A stretch of DNA of 64,000 bases from Arthrobacter sp. cf158 (GCF_900106835.1 NZ_FNNR01000006.1:186001-250000); one strand, 5' to 3'. Shown: positions 16,602 through 25,653, counted from the stretch's first letter. A program made the numbers and translations. The notes: a model not told the origin generated them from the letters alone.

Positions 16602-17543
16602 ATGATCGAAGCAAAAGGCCTGACAAAGGTCTACGGCGAGAAGACCGCCGTTGGCGGTGTCAGTTTCACTGTCCAGGCCGGCCGCGTGACGGGCTTCCTG
16701 GGCCCGAACGGTGCCGGCAAGTCCACCACCATGCGCATGATCATGGGGCTTGACCGTCCCACGTCCGGAGACGTCACGGTCAACGGCCTCCACTATGCGC
16801 AGCACAAGGCGCCTCTCCACCAGGTGGGGGCGCTCCTGGATGCCAAGGCCGTCCACACGAGCCGCAGTGCCTACAATCACCTGCTGGCCATGGCCGCAAC
16901 ACACAGCATTCCCACCTCTCGGGTCCACGAAGTCATTGAAATGACGGGCCTTGGTGCCGTGGCCAAGAAGAAGGCCGGCGGGTTCTCGCTGGGCATGGGG
17001 CAGCGGCTGGGAATCGCGGCTGCGCTGCTGGGTGATCCGCAAACCCTGATCCTGGACGAGCCGGTCAACGGACTGGACCCCGAAGGCGTCCTCTGGGTCC
17101 GTAACCTTGTCCGGTACCTTGCGAGCCAAGGTAAGACCGTCTTCCTCTCCTCCCACCTGATGAGCGAAATGTCGCAGACTGCCGACCACCTGATTGTGAT
17201 TGGTCGGGGACGGATCATCGCCGACGCTCCTGTGCAGGACATCATTGAAGGCGCCCAGCAAGCCAAAACCCTGGTGCGGACTGCCGCCGCGAGCCAACTG
17301 TCCGCCCTGCTCGTGGGAGATGGGGTCCGCGTTGATCAGAGCCAGACTGAAACCCTTGAGGTAACAGGCCTGCAGCCGCGTGACATTGCCCAGGTAGCCC
17401 TGGACAACAACGTGTTGGTCTACGAACTGACCCCGCAGGTTTCGTCCCTCGAAGACGCCTACTTCAACCTGACCAAGGATGAGGTGGAGTACCACTCGCA
17501 CATGTCCGGCGAGCCGGTCGCTGCTGCCCCGGAAGGAAAGTAA
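16602..17543 (+). CDS. ABC transporter ATP-binding protein, ABC-2 exporter type
   Basis: 313 residues. The Walker A motif GPNGAGKST (about 38-46), a LGMGQR-type signature in place of LSGGQ, and Walker B LILDEP are visible. A C-terminal extension of about 90 residues is typical of drug, bacitracin or lantibiotic exporter ATPases. GAGGAGG precedes the ATG at 16602, so the upstream eight codons of the open frame are not used. The permease follows five bases later, then kinase and regulator genes. That four-gene order is common for cell-envelope stress or peptide-antibiotic detoxification modules. Confidence 0.93.
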   Translation: MIEAKGLTKVYGEKTAVGGVSFTVQAGRVTGFLGPNGAGKSTTMRMIMGLDRPTSGDVTVNGLHYAQHKAPLHQVGALLDAKAVHTSRSAYNHLLAMAATHSIPTSRVHEVIEMTGLGAVAKKKAGGFSLGMGQRLGIAAALLGDPQTLILDEPVNGLDPEGVLWVRNLVRYLASQGKTVFLSSHLMSEMSQTADHLIVIGRGRIIADAPVQDIIEGAQQAKTLVRTAAASQLSALLVGDGVRVDQSQTETLEVTGLQPRDIAQVALDNNVLVYELTPQVSSLEDAYFNLTKDEVEYHSHMSGEPVAAAPEGK

Positions 17544-17548
17544 GGACG

Positions 17549-18448
17549 ATGAGCACATTGACTGAAAACCGCACCAACGCGCCCGCCCACGCATCCGCAG
17601 GCGTCCGCGGAGTCACCTTCGGCGGAGTTGTGAAGTCCGAGTGGATCAAGCTCCGCTCCCTCACGTCCACCGTCATTCTTCTTGCCGTGACCCTGATTGC
17701 CACGGTCGGTGTCGGCGCCCTTGCCGTGCTCATCCGCTTTACCTTCCTGGATCAGATGATCCAGCAGGCAAAGGACGCGGGTCAGCCGGTTACCCCTGAG
17801 ATGTTGACGCAGTCGTTCCCCCCGGGCTCAGGGTTTGACCTTTACAACCTGCCCAACGCCGGCATCCAGATCGGCACCCTGGTTCTTGGCTCCCTTGCGG
17901 TCTTGTTCATCTCTTCCGAGTACGCCACCGGCATGATCCGTTCAACCATGAACGCCGTTCCCAAGCGCATTCCGGCTTTCGCCGCCAAGGCACTGATTCT
18001 GGTGGTCATTTCCTACGTCATCACCACCATCGCTGCCGTGCTCACGTTCCTGATCGCCATGCCGGTGTTCCAGGGCCTGGACATTGACCTTGATTGGTCC
18101 ACTGACGGCGTGATGTACAGCATCTTCACCGGCGGTCTCTACGTTGCCGGCGTGGCCCTGATCGGCCTTTCGCTGGGTACTTTGCTCCGCAACTCGGCCG
18201 GCGGGGTGACCGTGCTGGTCGCTTTGTTCTTCGTGCTGTCGATTGCATCGGGCTTCCTGTCCTTGGTACCCGGTGACTTCTGGAAGTACGTTCCCCAGTA
18301 CATCCCCAGTGAGGCCGGCGGCCGATTCCTCTCCATCGGCCACATTGATGGCATCATTGACCCCTGGCAGGGTGGCCTGATCTTCCTGGGTTACGTACTG
18401 CTCTTCTTCATTCCCGCCATGTTCGTCATCAAAAAGCGGGACGTCTAG
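17549..18448 (+). CDS. ABC-2 type permease subunit
   Basis: 299 residues with six hydrophobic segments and one extracellular loop of about 60 residues after the first segment. It begins AGGACG-ATG, five bases after the ATPase stop, and must pair with that protein. The exported compound is unknown; antibiotics, lantibiotics and membrane lipids are the usual cargoes. Confidence 0.9.
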   Translation: MSTLTENRTNAPAHASAGVRGVTFGGVVKSEWIKLRSLTSTVILLAVTLIATVGVGALAVLIRFTFLDQMIQQAKDAGQPVTPEMLTQSFPPGSGFDLYNLPNAGIQIGTLVLGSLAVLFISSEYATGMIRSTMNAVPKRIPAFAAKALILVVISYVITTIAAVLTFLIAMPVFQGLDIDLDWSTDGVMYSIFTGGLYVAGVALIGLSLGTLLRNSAGGVTVLVALFFVLSIASGFLSLVPGDFWKYVPQYIPSEAGGRFLSIGHIDGIIDPWQGGLIFLGYVLLFFIPAMFVIKKRDV

Positions 18449-18474
18449 GACGGGCTGCCGTCTAGGCTCAATCC

Positions 18475-19764
18475 ATGACTGAAGCTTCACAGGTGAAGGA
18501 CGCATCGGCCCCCGCGGCCGATGCGTCCTTCGCTGAAATTGCCCAGCGTCGCAGGGGCAGGATCCGCCGCTACTTCTACAAGCGGCCTCGTGCGATGGAT
18601 GCTGTGGTGGTTCTTTGCTACGTGCTGTTGGCCCTGCCCACCATCGTCAGCTCCATCGTTGATGGCAAGTGGCCCGTGGCGGTGCTGCTTGCGTTGATCG
18701 CAGCTGCGCTGATGTTCAGGCGACGGTTCCCCCTACAGGTGGTTGCCGCCGTCGGCCTGTTGGAAGTTGCCGCCACCATCCTGAACCCCTGGGGCTCAAA
18801 CGTCTCCGCCGGGCTGTGGTTCGCGCTCTATGCGTTTGCTTCCATCAAGAAGCGCGGGATCGCCTTGGTGGTTTTTGCTGCTGCAAGCCTGCCGCTGAGC
18901 CTCCTGTACTTATTCATGTGGACGTCGCCCAGTCAGATGGGCACGCTGCAGGATGTTCCGGAGAACTTCCACCTGATCAACAACATCGCCACCGCGATCA
19001 CCATCATGCTGTCCAACCTCCTGGCCACGGGAATTGGCATTTCCGTTCGCCAGCGCAGAGAGCACGAGGCCGAGATCGCCGCATGGGCGGCCCGGACCAC
19101 GCAGTTGGGCAAGGTCACGGAGCGCAACCGGATCGCACGGGAAATGCACGATGTTGTGGCGCACTCTTTGACGGTGATGATCAGCCTCTCCGATGGCGCG
19201 GCCGTGGTGGTCAAAAAGGATCCGGAACGTGCCGGGGAAGTCCTCAGCGAACTGTCGCGGACCGGCCGTGCTGCCTTGGCAGACATGCGCCGCGTCCTTG
19301 GTGTCCTGCGCGATGATTCCGGGCGTCCGGCGCCACTCACGCCGCTGGAGTCAGGGCACAATCTCACCAAACTACTTGAGGGCTTCAGGACGGCGGGCCT
19401 GCCGCTGCATTATGCGCATTCCGGGCCTGCCCTGCCCGCAGATCCGGCTTTTGAACTCACCGTCTACAGGATTGTGCAGGAGTCGCTGACCAACGTGCTG
19501 CGGTACGGCCGCTCGCTGGGCCGGGTAGACGTACAGGTGGCTCGCGACGGCGATCGGGTCACCATTGAGGTGCTCGACGACGGCCGCGGAACCCGGGAGG
19601 GTGGCAGCGACTTCGTGGGCAGCCTCGGCACGGGCCAAGGCATCGCCGGGATGAATGAACGCGCCGGAATCTATGCTGGAATCGTTACTGCCGGTCCAGG
19701 TAAACGGGGAGGCTGGGCGGTCCACGCCGAGCTCCGCTGGAACGGTGACAAGGGGGAATCATGA
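18475..19764 (+). CDS. Sensor histidine kinase (HisKA_3 class)
   Basis: 429 residues: four to five membrane segments in the first 190 residues, then a HisKA_3 domain with phospho-acceptor H225 in AREMHDVVAHSL and an HATPase domain (LDDGRG, GTGQGIAGMNER). It has its own leaderless promoter (TAGGCT at 18463-18468, six bases before ATG) in addition to read-through from the exporter genes 26 bases upstream. It overlaps the regulator gene by four bases. It probably senses the exporter's substrate or the resulting membrane stress. Confidence 0.94.
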   Translation: MTEASQVKDASAPAADASFAEIAQRRRGRIRRYFYKRPRAMDAVVVLCYVLLALPTIVSSIVDGKWPVAVLLALIAAALMFRRRFPLQVVAAVGLLEVAATILNPWGSNVSAGLWFALYAFASIKKRGIALVVFAAASLPLSLLYLFMWTSPSQMGTLQDVPENFHLINNIATAITIMLSNLLATGIGISVRQRREHEAEIAAWAARTTQLGKVTERNRIAREMHDVVAHSLTVMISLSDGAAVVVKKDPERAGEVLSELSRTGRAALADMRRVLGVLRDDSGRPAPLTPLESGHNLTKLLEGFRTAGLPLHYAHSGPALPADPAFELTVYRIVQESLTNVLRYGRSLGRVDVQVARDGDRVTIEVLDDGRGTREGGSDFVGSLGTGQGIAGMNERAGIYAGIVTAGPGKRGGWAVHAELRWNGDKGES

Positions 19765-20453
19765 CAGGCGAGATCATCAAAGTGCTGCTCGTGGACGATC
19801 AGCCGCTGCTGCGAATGGGCTTCCGGCTCATTCTTGAAGGCGAAGAAGATTTCCACGTGGTGGGCGAGGCGTCGGATGGGATTGAGGCAGTCCGCCAGGT
19901 TGCCGCCCTCCAACCGGATGTGGTGCTGATGGACGTTCGCATGCCCACCATGGATGGGATTGAGGCGACGCGTCGCATTTCCGATTCCGGTTCCGAGTCC
20001 CGCGTCATCATCCTCACCACCTTTGACCTGGATGAATACGCCTTCACTGGTTTGCAGGCGGGAGCGTCGGCATTCCTGCTGAAAGATGTTGCCCCGTCCG
20101 AACTGGTCCACGCGGTACGGCTCGTTGCCAGCGGCGATGCAGTGGTGGCTCCGCGGGTGACCCAACGGCTCCTGGAGACGTACGTCCGCGGGGGCGTGGT
20201 CCCCGGCCACTCGCCAAGTCCGCACAGGGATCCGCTCCTGGATGAACTCACTCCGCGGGAAACCGAGATCCTCACTACCATCGCCGAGGGATTGTCCAAC
20301 GCGGAGATTGCCCACAAGTTCTTCCTCTCGGAGGCTACCGTGAAGACGCACGTCCGCCGGATCCTCAGCAAGCTGCAGCTCCGGGACCGTGTGCAGGTTG
20401 TGGTGTACGCCTACGAAACCGGGCTCGTGGTGCCGAGCAACCCGGATTACTGA
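19761..20453 (+). CDS. Response regulator, NarL/LuxR family
   Basis: 230 residues: a receiver domain with D12/D13 pocket and phospho-acceptor D58 (VVLMDVRMPTMDG), then a LuxR helix-turn-helix (LTPRETEILTTIAEGLSNAE onward). Its ATG overlaps the kinase stop. A GC-rich hairpin follows the stop. Together with the three preceding genes it forms a self-contained exporter/two-component module. Confidence 0.95.
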   Translation: MTGEIIKVLLVDDQPLLRMGFRLILEGEEDFHVVGEASDGIEAVRQVAALQPDVVLMDVRMPTMDGIEATRRISDSGSESRVIILTTFDLDEYAFTGLQAGASAFLLKDVAPSELVHAVRLVASGDAVVAPRVTQRLLETYVRGGVVPGHSPSPHRDPLLDELTPRETEILTTIAEGLSNAEIAHKFFLSEATVKTHVRRILSKLQLRDRVQVVVYAYETGLVVPSNPDY

Positions 20454-20460
20454 CGCCGTC

Positions 20461-20478
20461 CCGTGCGAAGTCGCACGG
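20461..20478 (+). terminator. Hairpin after the response regulator
   Basis: Perfect eight-base arms CCGTGCGA and TCGCACGG around AG, seven bases after the stop. There is no T tract; the very short loop makes it a weak-to-moderate terminator candidate. Confidence 0.5.
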
Positions 20479-20541
20479 ATTCACAGCGCCTCCATAGTCT
20501 TCCCATGTACAACTCGTAGCCGACGCGCGTTTCATGGATGC

Positions 20542-21471
20542 ATGACTTCTCCTCAACAGCCCTCCACGGAACCTGCCGGCAAGGACCAGCCGCATCCCAA
20601 CCATGACCGCGGCCTTGAGTTCGACCTCTCCACCCTGTTGAGCCGGCGCCGCACCCTGGGGGTTCTCTTCGGAGCGGGGACGGCAGCGGCCTTGGCGGCC
20701 TGCACCCCGGGAACGGGAGGCAGCAACGGCAGCAGCGCGACGCCGTCGAGCACTTCCAGCGCTACCGTCACCGCGACGGAAAGTACGACGGCGGCCGCGT
20801 CGCCTTCGGCGTCGAGTACGGTCACCCGTGCCCTCGCCGAGTGCGGTGTGGAGATCCCTGAAGAGACGCTCGGGCCCTATCCCGGAGACGGTTCCAACGG
20901 GCCGAACGTCCTCGAAGCATCAGGGGTGGTCCGCCGCGACATCAGGTCCAGTTTTGGCGCGTCCACCACCAAGGCCGAGGGCGTGCCCCTGACGGTAACC
21001 CTGACGCTGCTGGACAACGCGAACGGTTGCTCCCCGCTGGCTGGGGCTGCCGTGTACGCCTGGCACTGCGACCAAAACGGCAAGTACTCGCTCTATGATC
21101 CGGGCCTTGAGAACGAGAACTACTTGCGTGGGGTACAGGAAACCGACGCCAACGGGCAGCTCACCTTCAGCACGATTTATCCAGGTGCGTACAACGGCCG
21201 CTGGCCACATATTCACTTTGAGGTATTCGAATCGATGAGCAACACTTCAGCTGCGGGGCAAGTGCTGACGGTTTCGCAGATCGCACTGACTGATAAGGCC
21301 TGCAAGGAGGTATATGCCACTGCCGGCTACGAATCCAGTGCCCGGAATTTCCCCAATACCACCCTGACCTCGGACAACGTCTTTGGTGACGACGGCGGCA
21401 TATACCAATTGGCGACTATGTCTGGTTCCGTGGCGGGCGGCTACACGGCCGCGCTGAACGTCACCGTATAG
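20542..21471 (+). CDS. Intradiol ring-cleavage dioxygenase-like protein, Tat lipoprotein
   Basis: 309 residues. A twin-arginine signal (SRRRTLGVLFG) runs into a lipobox-like ALAAC, then a Ser/Thr/Ala-rich linker of about 50 residues. The mature domain has the protocatechuate-dioxygenase fold: TLGPYPGDG, AWHCDQNGKYSLY and YNGRWPHIHFEVF supply the Tyr and His residues expected as iron ligands. It should be folded in the cytoplasm with its metal and then anchored outside. Family members of this exported type are often annotated as dioxygenases without known substrate. The ATG at 20542 is chosen because it gives a correct Tat signal; the upstream frame lies in the regulator gene. Confidence 0.88.
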   Translation: MTSPQQPSTEPAGKDQPHPNHDRGLEFDLSTLLSRRRTLGVLFGAGTAAALAACTPGTGGSNGSSATPSSTSSATVTATESTTAAASPSASSTVTRALAECGVEIPEETLGPYPGDGSNGPNVLEASGVVRRDIRSSFGASTTKAEGVPLTVTLTLLDNANGCSPLAGAAVYAWHCDQNGKYSLYDPGLENENYLRGVQETDANGQLTFSTIYPGAYNGRWPHIHFEVFESMSNTSAAGQVLTVSQIALTDKACKEVYATAGYESSARNFPNTTLTSDNVFGDDGGIYQLATMSGSVAGGYTAALNVTV

Positions 21472-21508
21472 GCCGATCGGCCGGGAAAGCGGGACTAGAC
21501 TCGGGGGC

Positions 21509-22816
21509 ATGCCTTCGAATGCCTCCGCAGCAGTTGACCACATCACGGATCTCGGCGCTTACGTTTCGGCGTCGCCTTCAAGCTTCCACGCGGTCCACGA
21601 AGCCGCGCGTCGTTTGGATTCGGTAGGTTTTACCGGCCTTGATGAAATGCAGCCGTGGGATGGCGGTGCAGGCAAGTTCTATGTGATCCGCGATGGCGCG
21701 CTGATCGCCTGGGTGACTCCGGGGAACGCAGGGCCCACCACCGGATTCAACATCCTGGGTGCCCACACTGATTCGCCGTCCTTCAAGCTCAAGCCAAAAC
21801 CAACCACGGGAAAGTTCGGTTGGTTGCAAGCCGGCGTCGAGGTATATGGCGGACCGCTCCTGAACTCCTGGCTGGACCGGGAATTGCAGTTGGCCGGCCG
21901 GTTGGTGCTGCGCGATGGCACCCAGCACCTGACTGCCACTGGTCCGCTCCTTCGCTTCCCGCAGCTTGCGATTCACCTGGACCGCGGGGTCAATGACAAT
22001 GGCCTGCACCTGTCCAAGCAGCAGCACATGAATCCCATTTTCGGCCAGGGCGATCCCGCCGGGGAGGATCTCCTGGCGCTGCTGGCCGATCGTGTTGAAG
22101 GCGCCAGTGTTGATGCTGCTGACATCGGAGGGTACGACGTCGTGGTGGCAGACACGCAGGCACCTGCGGTTTTCGGGGCCAAGGGAGAGTTCTTCGCCTC
22201 CGGCCGCATGGACAACCTGTCCTCCACGCATGCCGGCTTGGTGGCATTGATTGCGCACGCTTCATCCACACCTGCTGATGGACCGATCGCAGTCCTCGCG
22301 GCCTTTGACCATGAGGAGATTGGCTCCAACTCGCGTTCGGGCGCTTGCGGCCCCATTCTGGAGGACATCCTTGTGCGCATCTCGGATGGCCTGGGCGCGT
22401 CGCCGAGCCAGCGGCGGCAGGCCCTGGCGGCGTCGTTCTGTGTTTCTGCGGACGCCGGTCACGCCGTCCACCCGAATTACGCGGAGAAGCACGACCCCGC
22501 AAACAAGCCCGTGCTGAACGGCGGTCCGCTGCTGAAGATCAACGCCAACCAGCGCTACGCCACGGACGCCACGGGAGCTGCTCTGTGGGCCCGCCTGTGC
22601 GATGACGCTGATGTGCCGTATCAGGAGTACGTTTCCAACAACGATCTTCCGTGCGGCTCCACCATCGGCCCCTTGACCGCAACCCGCCTGGGTATCCGGA
22701 CGGTGGATGTAGGCATCCCTTTGCTGTCCATGCATTCTGCGCGTGAACTGTGCGGAGTGGAAGATCCCAGGAGTTTGGCCCGCGTGGCGGAGCTGTTCTT
22801 CCGGACCACCGTCTGA
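21509..22816 (+). CDS. apeB: M18 family aminopeptidase
   Basis: 435-residue cytosolic zinc aminopeptidase, normal length for M18, releasing N-terminal (often acidic) residues from peptides. The zinc-site motifs are visible: GAHTDSPSFK, the FDHEEIGS glutamates, and the C-terminal MHSARE histidine. TAGACT at 21496-21501 lies seven bases before ATG, a leaderless promoter. It is a single gene with no operon partner. The symbol follows common usage for actinobacterial M18 enzymes. Confidence 0.93.
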   Translation: MPSNASAAVDHITDLGAYVSASPSSFHAVHEAARRLDSVGFTGLDEMQPWDGGAGKFYVIRDGALIAWVTPGNAGPTTGFNILGAHTDSPSFKLKPKPTTGKFGWLQAGVEVYGGPLLNSWLDRELQLAGRLVLRDGTQHLTATGPLLRFPQLAIHLDRGVNDNGLHLSKQQHMNPIFGQGDPAGEDLLALLADRVEGASVDAADIGGYDVVVADTQAPAVFGAKGEFFASGRMDNLSSTHAGLVALIAHASSTPADGPIAVLAAFDHEEIGSNSRSGACGPILEDILVRISDGLGASPSQRRQALAASFCVSADAGHAVHPNYAEKHDPANKPVLNGGPLLKINANQRYATDATGAALWARLCDDADVPYQEYVSNNDLPCGSTIGPLTATRLGIRTVDVGIPLLSMHSARELCGVEDPRSLARVAELFFRTTV

Positions 22817-22852
22817 TCGAAAGCCTCAAGCAGTCATTTCAGGGGTATTTCA

Positions 22853-22874
22853 AATGTTTCCTATAGGAAACATT
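22853..22874. promoter_or_regulatory. 22-bp perfect palindrome upstream of the amino acid permease
   Basis: The half-site AATGTTTCCTA is followed directly by its exact complement. It is AT-rich in a GC-rich setting and lies 165 bases before the permease start. A TTTCC/GGAAA core is reminiscent of IclR- or GntR-type operators, but the binding protein is not known and no regulator gene is adjacent. Confidence 0.65.
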
Positions 22875-23038
22875 GGATGCTTCTTGGGTTACATTTTGTG
22901 CACAGTTCCTGTTTCAGGGCCGTCAAAATGTTTGCTTGCACAGGATCGGCGTCGGGGTAGCAGGTTAGCGTGAATTAGTCATGTGGCCCGTGGCACACCA
23001 CTGTGGCCAACCCCAAACCTAAAGGACGGCGCCGATTC

Positions 23039-24454
23039 ATGCACGCTGACCAACAGCTTTCAAAGTCACTGAAGCCACGACACCTCTCCATGATCGCCAT
23101 CGCGGGCGTCATTGGAGCAGGCCTGTTCGTTGGCTCCGGTGCTGCCATTCAGCAGGCCGGCCCGGGCATCCTCGTGGCCTACCTGGCTGCAGGCCTCGTG
23201 GTCATCCTCGTCATGCGCATGCTTGGCGAGATGGCTGCCGCCAACCCGGAGACGGGCTCGTTCTCCACCTACGCAGACAAGGCCCTTGGCCGCTGGGCAG
23301 GGTTCAGCATTGGCTGGCTCTATGCCTGGTTCTGGATCATCGTCCTCGGCATCGAGGCAACGGCGGGTGCCGCCATCATGCACCGCTGGGTTCCCGGCGT
23401 CGATCAATGGATCTGGGCATTGGTGCTCATGGTCCTGCTGACCCTGACCAACCTTGGCTCCGTGAAGTCCTACGGCGAGTTTGAGTTCTGGTTCGCGTCC
23501 ATCAAGGTAGCTGCTATCGTCATCTTCCTCCTGGCCGGCATCGCCGCGATCCTGGGCCTTATGCCGGGCGTTTCCGCGCCAGGCGTCGCCAATCTCCTGG
23601 ACCAGGGCGGTTTCATGCCCAACGGCCCCGGTGCTGTGCTGGCAGGCATCCTCGTGGTGGTCTTCTCCTTCTTCGGCGCCGAAATCGCCACCATCGCTGC
23701 CGGCGAATCGGAGAATCCCGTGGACGCCGTCAAGAAGGCTGTGAAGTCCACTGTGTGGCGCATCCTGATCTTCTACATCGGATCCATCGCGATCGTCGTG
23801 ACGCTCCTGCCGTGGAACGACGCCTCAGTTGCCAAGAGCCCGTATGTTGCCGTGATTGAGCTCTATGGAATTCCGGGCGCCGGCACCATCATGGACATCG
23901 TTGTCCTCACCTCGGTACTCTCCTGCCTGAACTCCGGGCTCTACACGGCCAGCCGCATGCTGTTCTCGCTCTCGCAGCGCGGCGATGCTCCCAGGTCGTG
24001 GATGAAGATCTCCAAGCGCGGCGTTCCGGCTGCAGCAGTCCTCGCATCCACCGTGGTTGGCTTCGTCACGGTGGGCCTGAACTACATCGCCCCGGACACT
24101 GTGTTCCTTTTCCTTGTGAACACCTCGGGCGCCATCGCACTGTTCGTGTGGCTGGTCATTGCGACGTCCCAGCTGATCCTGCGTCAACGCATGGGTGCTG
24201 CGGCCAAGGATCTCGACCTCAAGATGTGGTTCTTCCCATACCTCACGTGGATCGCGATCGGTGCAATCGTGGCGCTGATTATCGGGATGGTCATCATCGA
24301 ATCCACTCGTGAATCGCTGTTCCTGTCCCTTGCTTTGGCAGCTGTCGTGGTGGCCATTGGCGTGTTCCGCTACCGCAAACGTGGTGCCACCCCGCCCGAG
24401 GCAACCACTGCGGAAGCCGAAGGCGCCACCATCGGTTCCGGTCCGGCGTCGTAA
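23039..24454 (+). CDS. Amino acid permease (APC superfamily, GABA/AAT type)
   Basis: 471 residues with twelve predicted membrane segments. The N-terminal signature LKPRHLSMIAIAGVIGAGLF is typical of the amino acid transporter family (GabP, AnsP, ProY relatives). I use the ATG at 23039, preceded by AAAGGACGG; a GTG at 23003 would add twelve basic residues. A candidate -10 (TAGCGT, 22966-22971) gives a leader of about 60 bases. The perfect palindrome at 22853-22874 suggests regulation by an amino-acid- or amine-responsive repressor. The substrate is not resolvable. Confidence 0.9.
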   Translation: MHADQQLSKSLKPRHLSMIAIAGVIGAGLFVGSGAAIQQAGPGILVAYLAAGLVVILVMRMLGEMAAANPETGSFSTYADKALGRWAGFSIGWLYAWFWIIVLGIEATAGAAIMHRWVPGVDQWIWALVLMVLLTLTNLGSVKSYGEFEFWFASIKVAAIVIFLLAGIAAILGLMPGVSAPGVANLLDQGGFMPNGPGAVLAGILVVVFSFFGAEIATIAAGESENPVDAVKKAVKSTVWRILIFYIGSIAIVVTLLPWNDASVAKSPYVAVIELYGIPGAGTIMDIVVLTSVLSCLNSGLYTASRMLFSLSQRGDAPRSWMKISKRGVPAAAVLASTVVGFVTVGLNYIAPDTVFLFLVNTSGAIALFVWLVIATSQLILRQRMGAAAKDLDLKMWFFPYLTWIAIGAIVALIIGMVIIESTRESLFLSLALAAVVVAIGVFRYRKRGATPPEATTAEAEGATIGSGPAS

Positions 24455-24470
24455 GCGCACTCAACGTAGC

Positions 24471-24517
24471 GGGGCAGCTGCCGTCAAAGTTCGACGGCGG
24501 CTGTCCCGTTTCGCTTT
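24471..24517 (+). terminator. Terminator after the permease
   Basis: Fifteen-base arms (24471-24485 and 24493-24507, a few mismatches) with a seven-base loop, followed by GTTTCGCTTT. It lies between the convergent permease and DUF1345 genes and may serve both. Confidence 0.75.
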
Positions 24518-24536
24518 AACCGCAGCTCCGCAGCGC

Positions 24537-25196
24537 TTACTGTGCGAGGCCGATGACCAGGTTGATGGTGACCGCAAGGATGACAGTGCCGAACAAGTAG
24601 GACAGCAGACTGTGCTTCAGGGCCTCGGCTCGGATCCGATGATTGCCGAGGTTGGTGTCCGATACCTGATAGGTCATGCCAAGGCTCGTAGCGAGGTAGG
24701 CAAAATCCGTGTACTGGGGCGGGCGGTCCTGGTTGAAACCGATGCCACCCACCTCACCACCGGCGTCGGCCTCAGGACTGTAGTAAAGCTCCGCGTACCG
24801 CAGGGTGAAGAGTGTCTGAACCAGCATCCAGGACAACGCCACGCAGGCGAGGGCCAGGGCCGCGGAGTACAGGCGGGCGTCCGTCCCCTCGGTGTGCGAA
24901 TTGACGATCACGGCGGCAGCGGCGGCGATGCTGGCAAGGTTCGCGATCAGGATCAGAAGGTCCGTGACTCCCCGGGATGGGTCCTCCGAGGTTGCGTGCT
25001 GCTGGGTTTGGCCGGGATCCATCCGGGCTATCACCAGCCAAACCCAGGTGACGTAGATGAATGCAGCGGTGGCCCAGCCGACCGCTGGCGCGTCCACCCA
25101 ACTGCCGGTGGAGCCCGTGGCGATGACTGCCGAAGCGGCTGCCACCACCATGACGATGAAGCGCAGCCGGGAGCGCCTCACTCTGACCTCTTTCAT
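24537..25196 (-). CDS. DUF1345 membrane protein
   Basis: 219 residues with five or six hydrophobic segments. The region LLVQTLFTLRYAELYY-like (here VQTLFTLRYAELYY) and the later YTDFAYLATSLGMTYQVSD stretch are the recognisable DUF1345 pattern. The function of the family is unknown. It starts nine bases after the stop of a 54-residue membrane protein and the two are probably cotranscribed. Confidence 0.85.
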   Translation of the reverse strand: MKEVRVRRSRLRFIVMVVAAASAVIATGSTGSWVDAPAVGWATAAFIYVTWVWLVIARMDPGQTQQHATSEDPSRGVTDLLILIANLASIAAAAAVIVNSHTEGTDARLYSAALALACVALSWMLVQTLFTLRYAELYYSPEADAGGEVGGIGFNQDRPPQYTDFAYLATSLGMTYQVSDTNLGNHRIRAEALKHSLLSYLFGTVILAVTINLVIGLAQ

Positions 25197-25205
25197 CTGC
25201 CCACC

Positions 25206-25370
25206 CTAGCCATTGGGGCCTTCAGTTGAGGACGCATTCGCGGCCTCGCGTTCCTTGGCCTGGAGCACCCCGTCCCGAACGCCGGCGCGGATCACGAAAT
25301 ACAGCGCATAGAGCGCAATCGCAGCGAAGACGACGGTCAGAACCAGGGTATTCAGGGGTGTGGCATCCAT
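25206..25370 (-). CDS. Small single-span membrane protein, 54 residues
   Basis: A short open frame begins ATG at 25370 and stops TAG at 25206. Residues 7-29 form one hydrophobic segment (LNTLVLTVVFAAIALYALYF) followed by a charged helix (residues 31-46). TAGGGT at 25377-25382 lies six bases before the ATG, a leaderless promoter of the type seen throughout this window. The gene is spaced nine bases from the DUF1345 gene, which argues that it is real and cotranscribed. I do not recognise the family. Confidence 0.7.
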   Translation of the reverse strand: MDATPLNTLVLTVVFAAIALYALYFVIRAGVRDGVLQAKEREAANASSTEGPNG

Positions 25371-25489
25371 GGCCCCACCCTAACGGGATGCCATCAATCT
25401 GACAGGAATCCACGGAATGCCGTTCCTCGTGTTAGTGTCTTTGTCGCTGTCGAGGAGAAAAACGAAACACTGTTTCTCCTGATCACCTT

Positions 25490-25572
25490 GCGCGGGTGGC
25501 GGAATGGCAGACGCGCTAGCTTGAGGTGCTAGTCCTCGAAAGGGGGTGGGGGTTCAAGTCCCCCTCCGCGCA
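25490..25572 (+). tRNA. tRNA-Leu (GAG anticodon)
   Basis: Acceptor arms GCGCGGG and TCCGCGC (one G.T pair), D-arm GCGGAATGGCAGACGC, anticodon stem CTAGC/GCTAG with loop TTGAGGT (anticodon GAG), a long variable arm, T-arm GGGGTTCAAGTCCCC and discriminator A. It decodes CUC and CUU leucine codons. CCA is not encoded. Confidence 0.97.
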
Positions 25573-25577
25573 CAATG

Positions 25578-25608
25578 AACCCCCGGAAGGTCATCTTCCG
25601 GGGGTTTC
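25578..25608 (+). terminator. Intrinsic terminator after tRNA-Leu
   Basis: Perfect ten-base arms CCCCCGGAAG and CTTCCGGGGG, extendable by AA/TT, five-base loop, then TTTCGT. It lies six bases after the tRNA. Confidence 0.9.
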
Positions 25609-25653
25609 GTCGTATCCACGGTCGGGCCGCGGGCGCATGTGCCGGGTGCGGGT

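Noticed and set aside
25222..25413. 63-codon minus-strand frame before DUF1345
   Set aside because: It is cysteine- and arginine-rich without a start signal; the neighbouring frame encodes a convincing 54-residue membrane protein instead.
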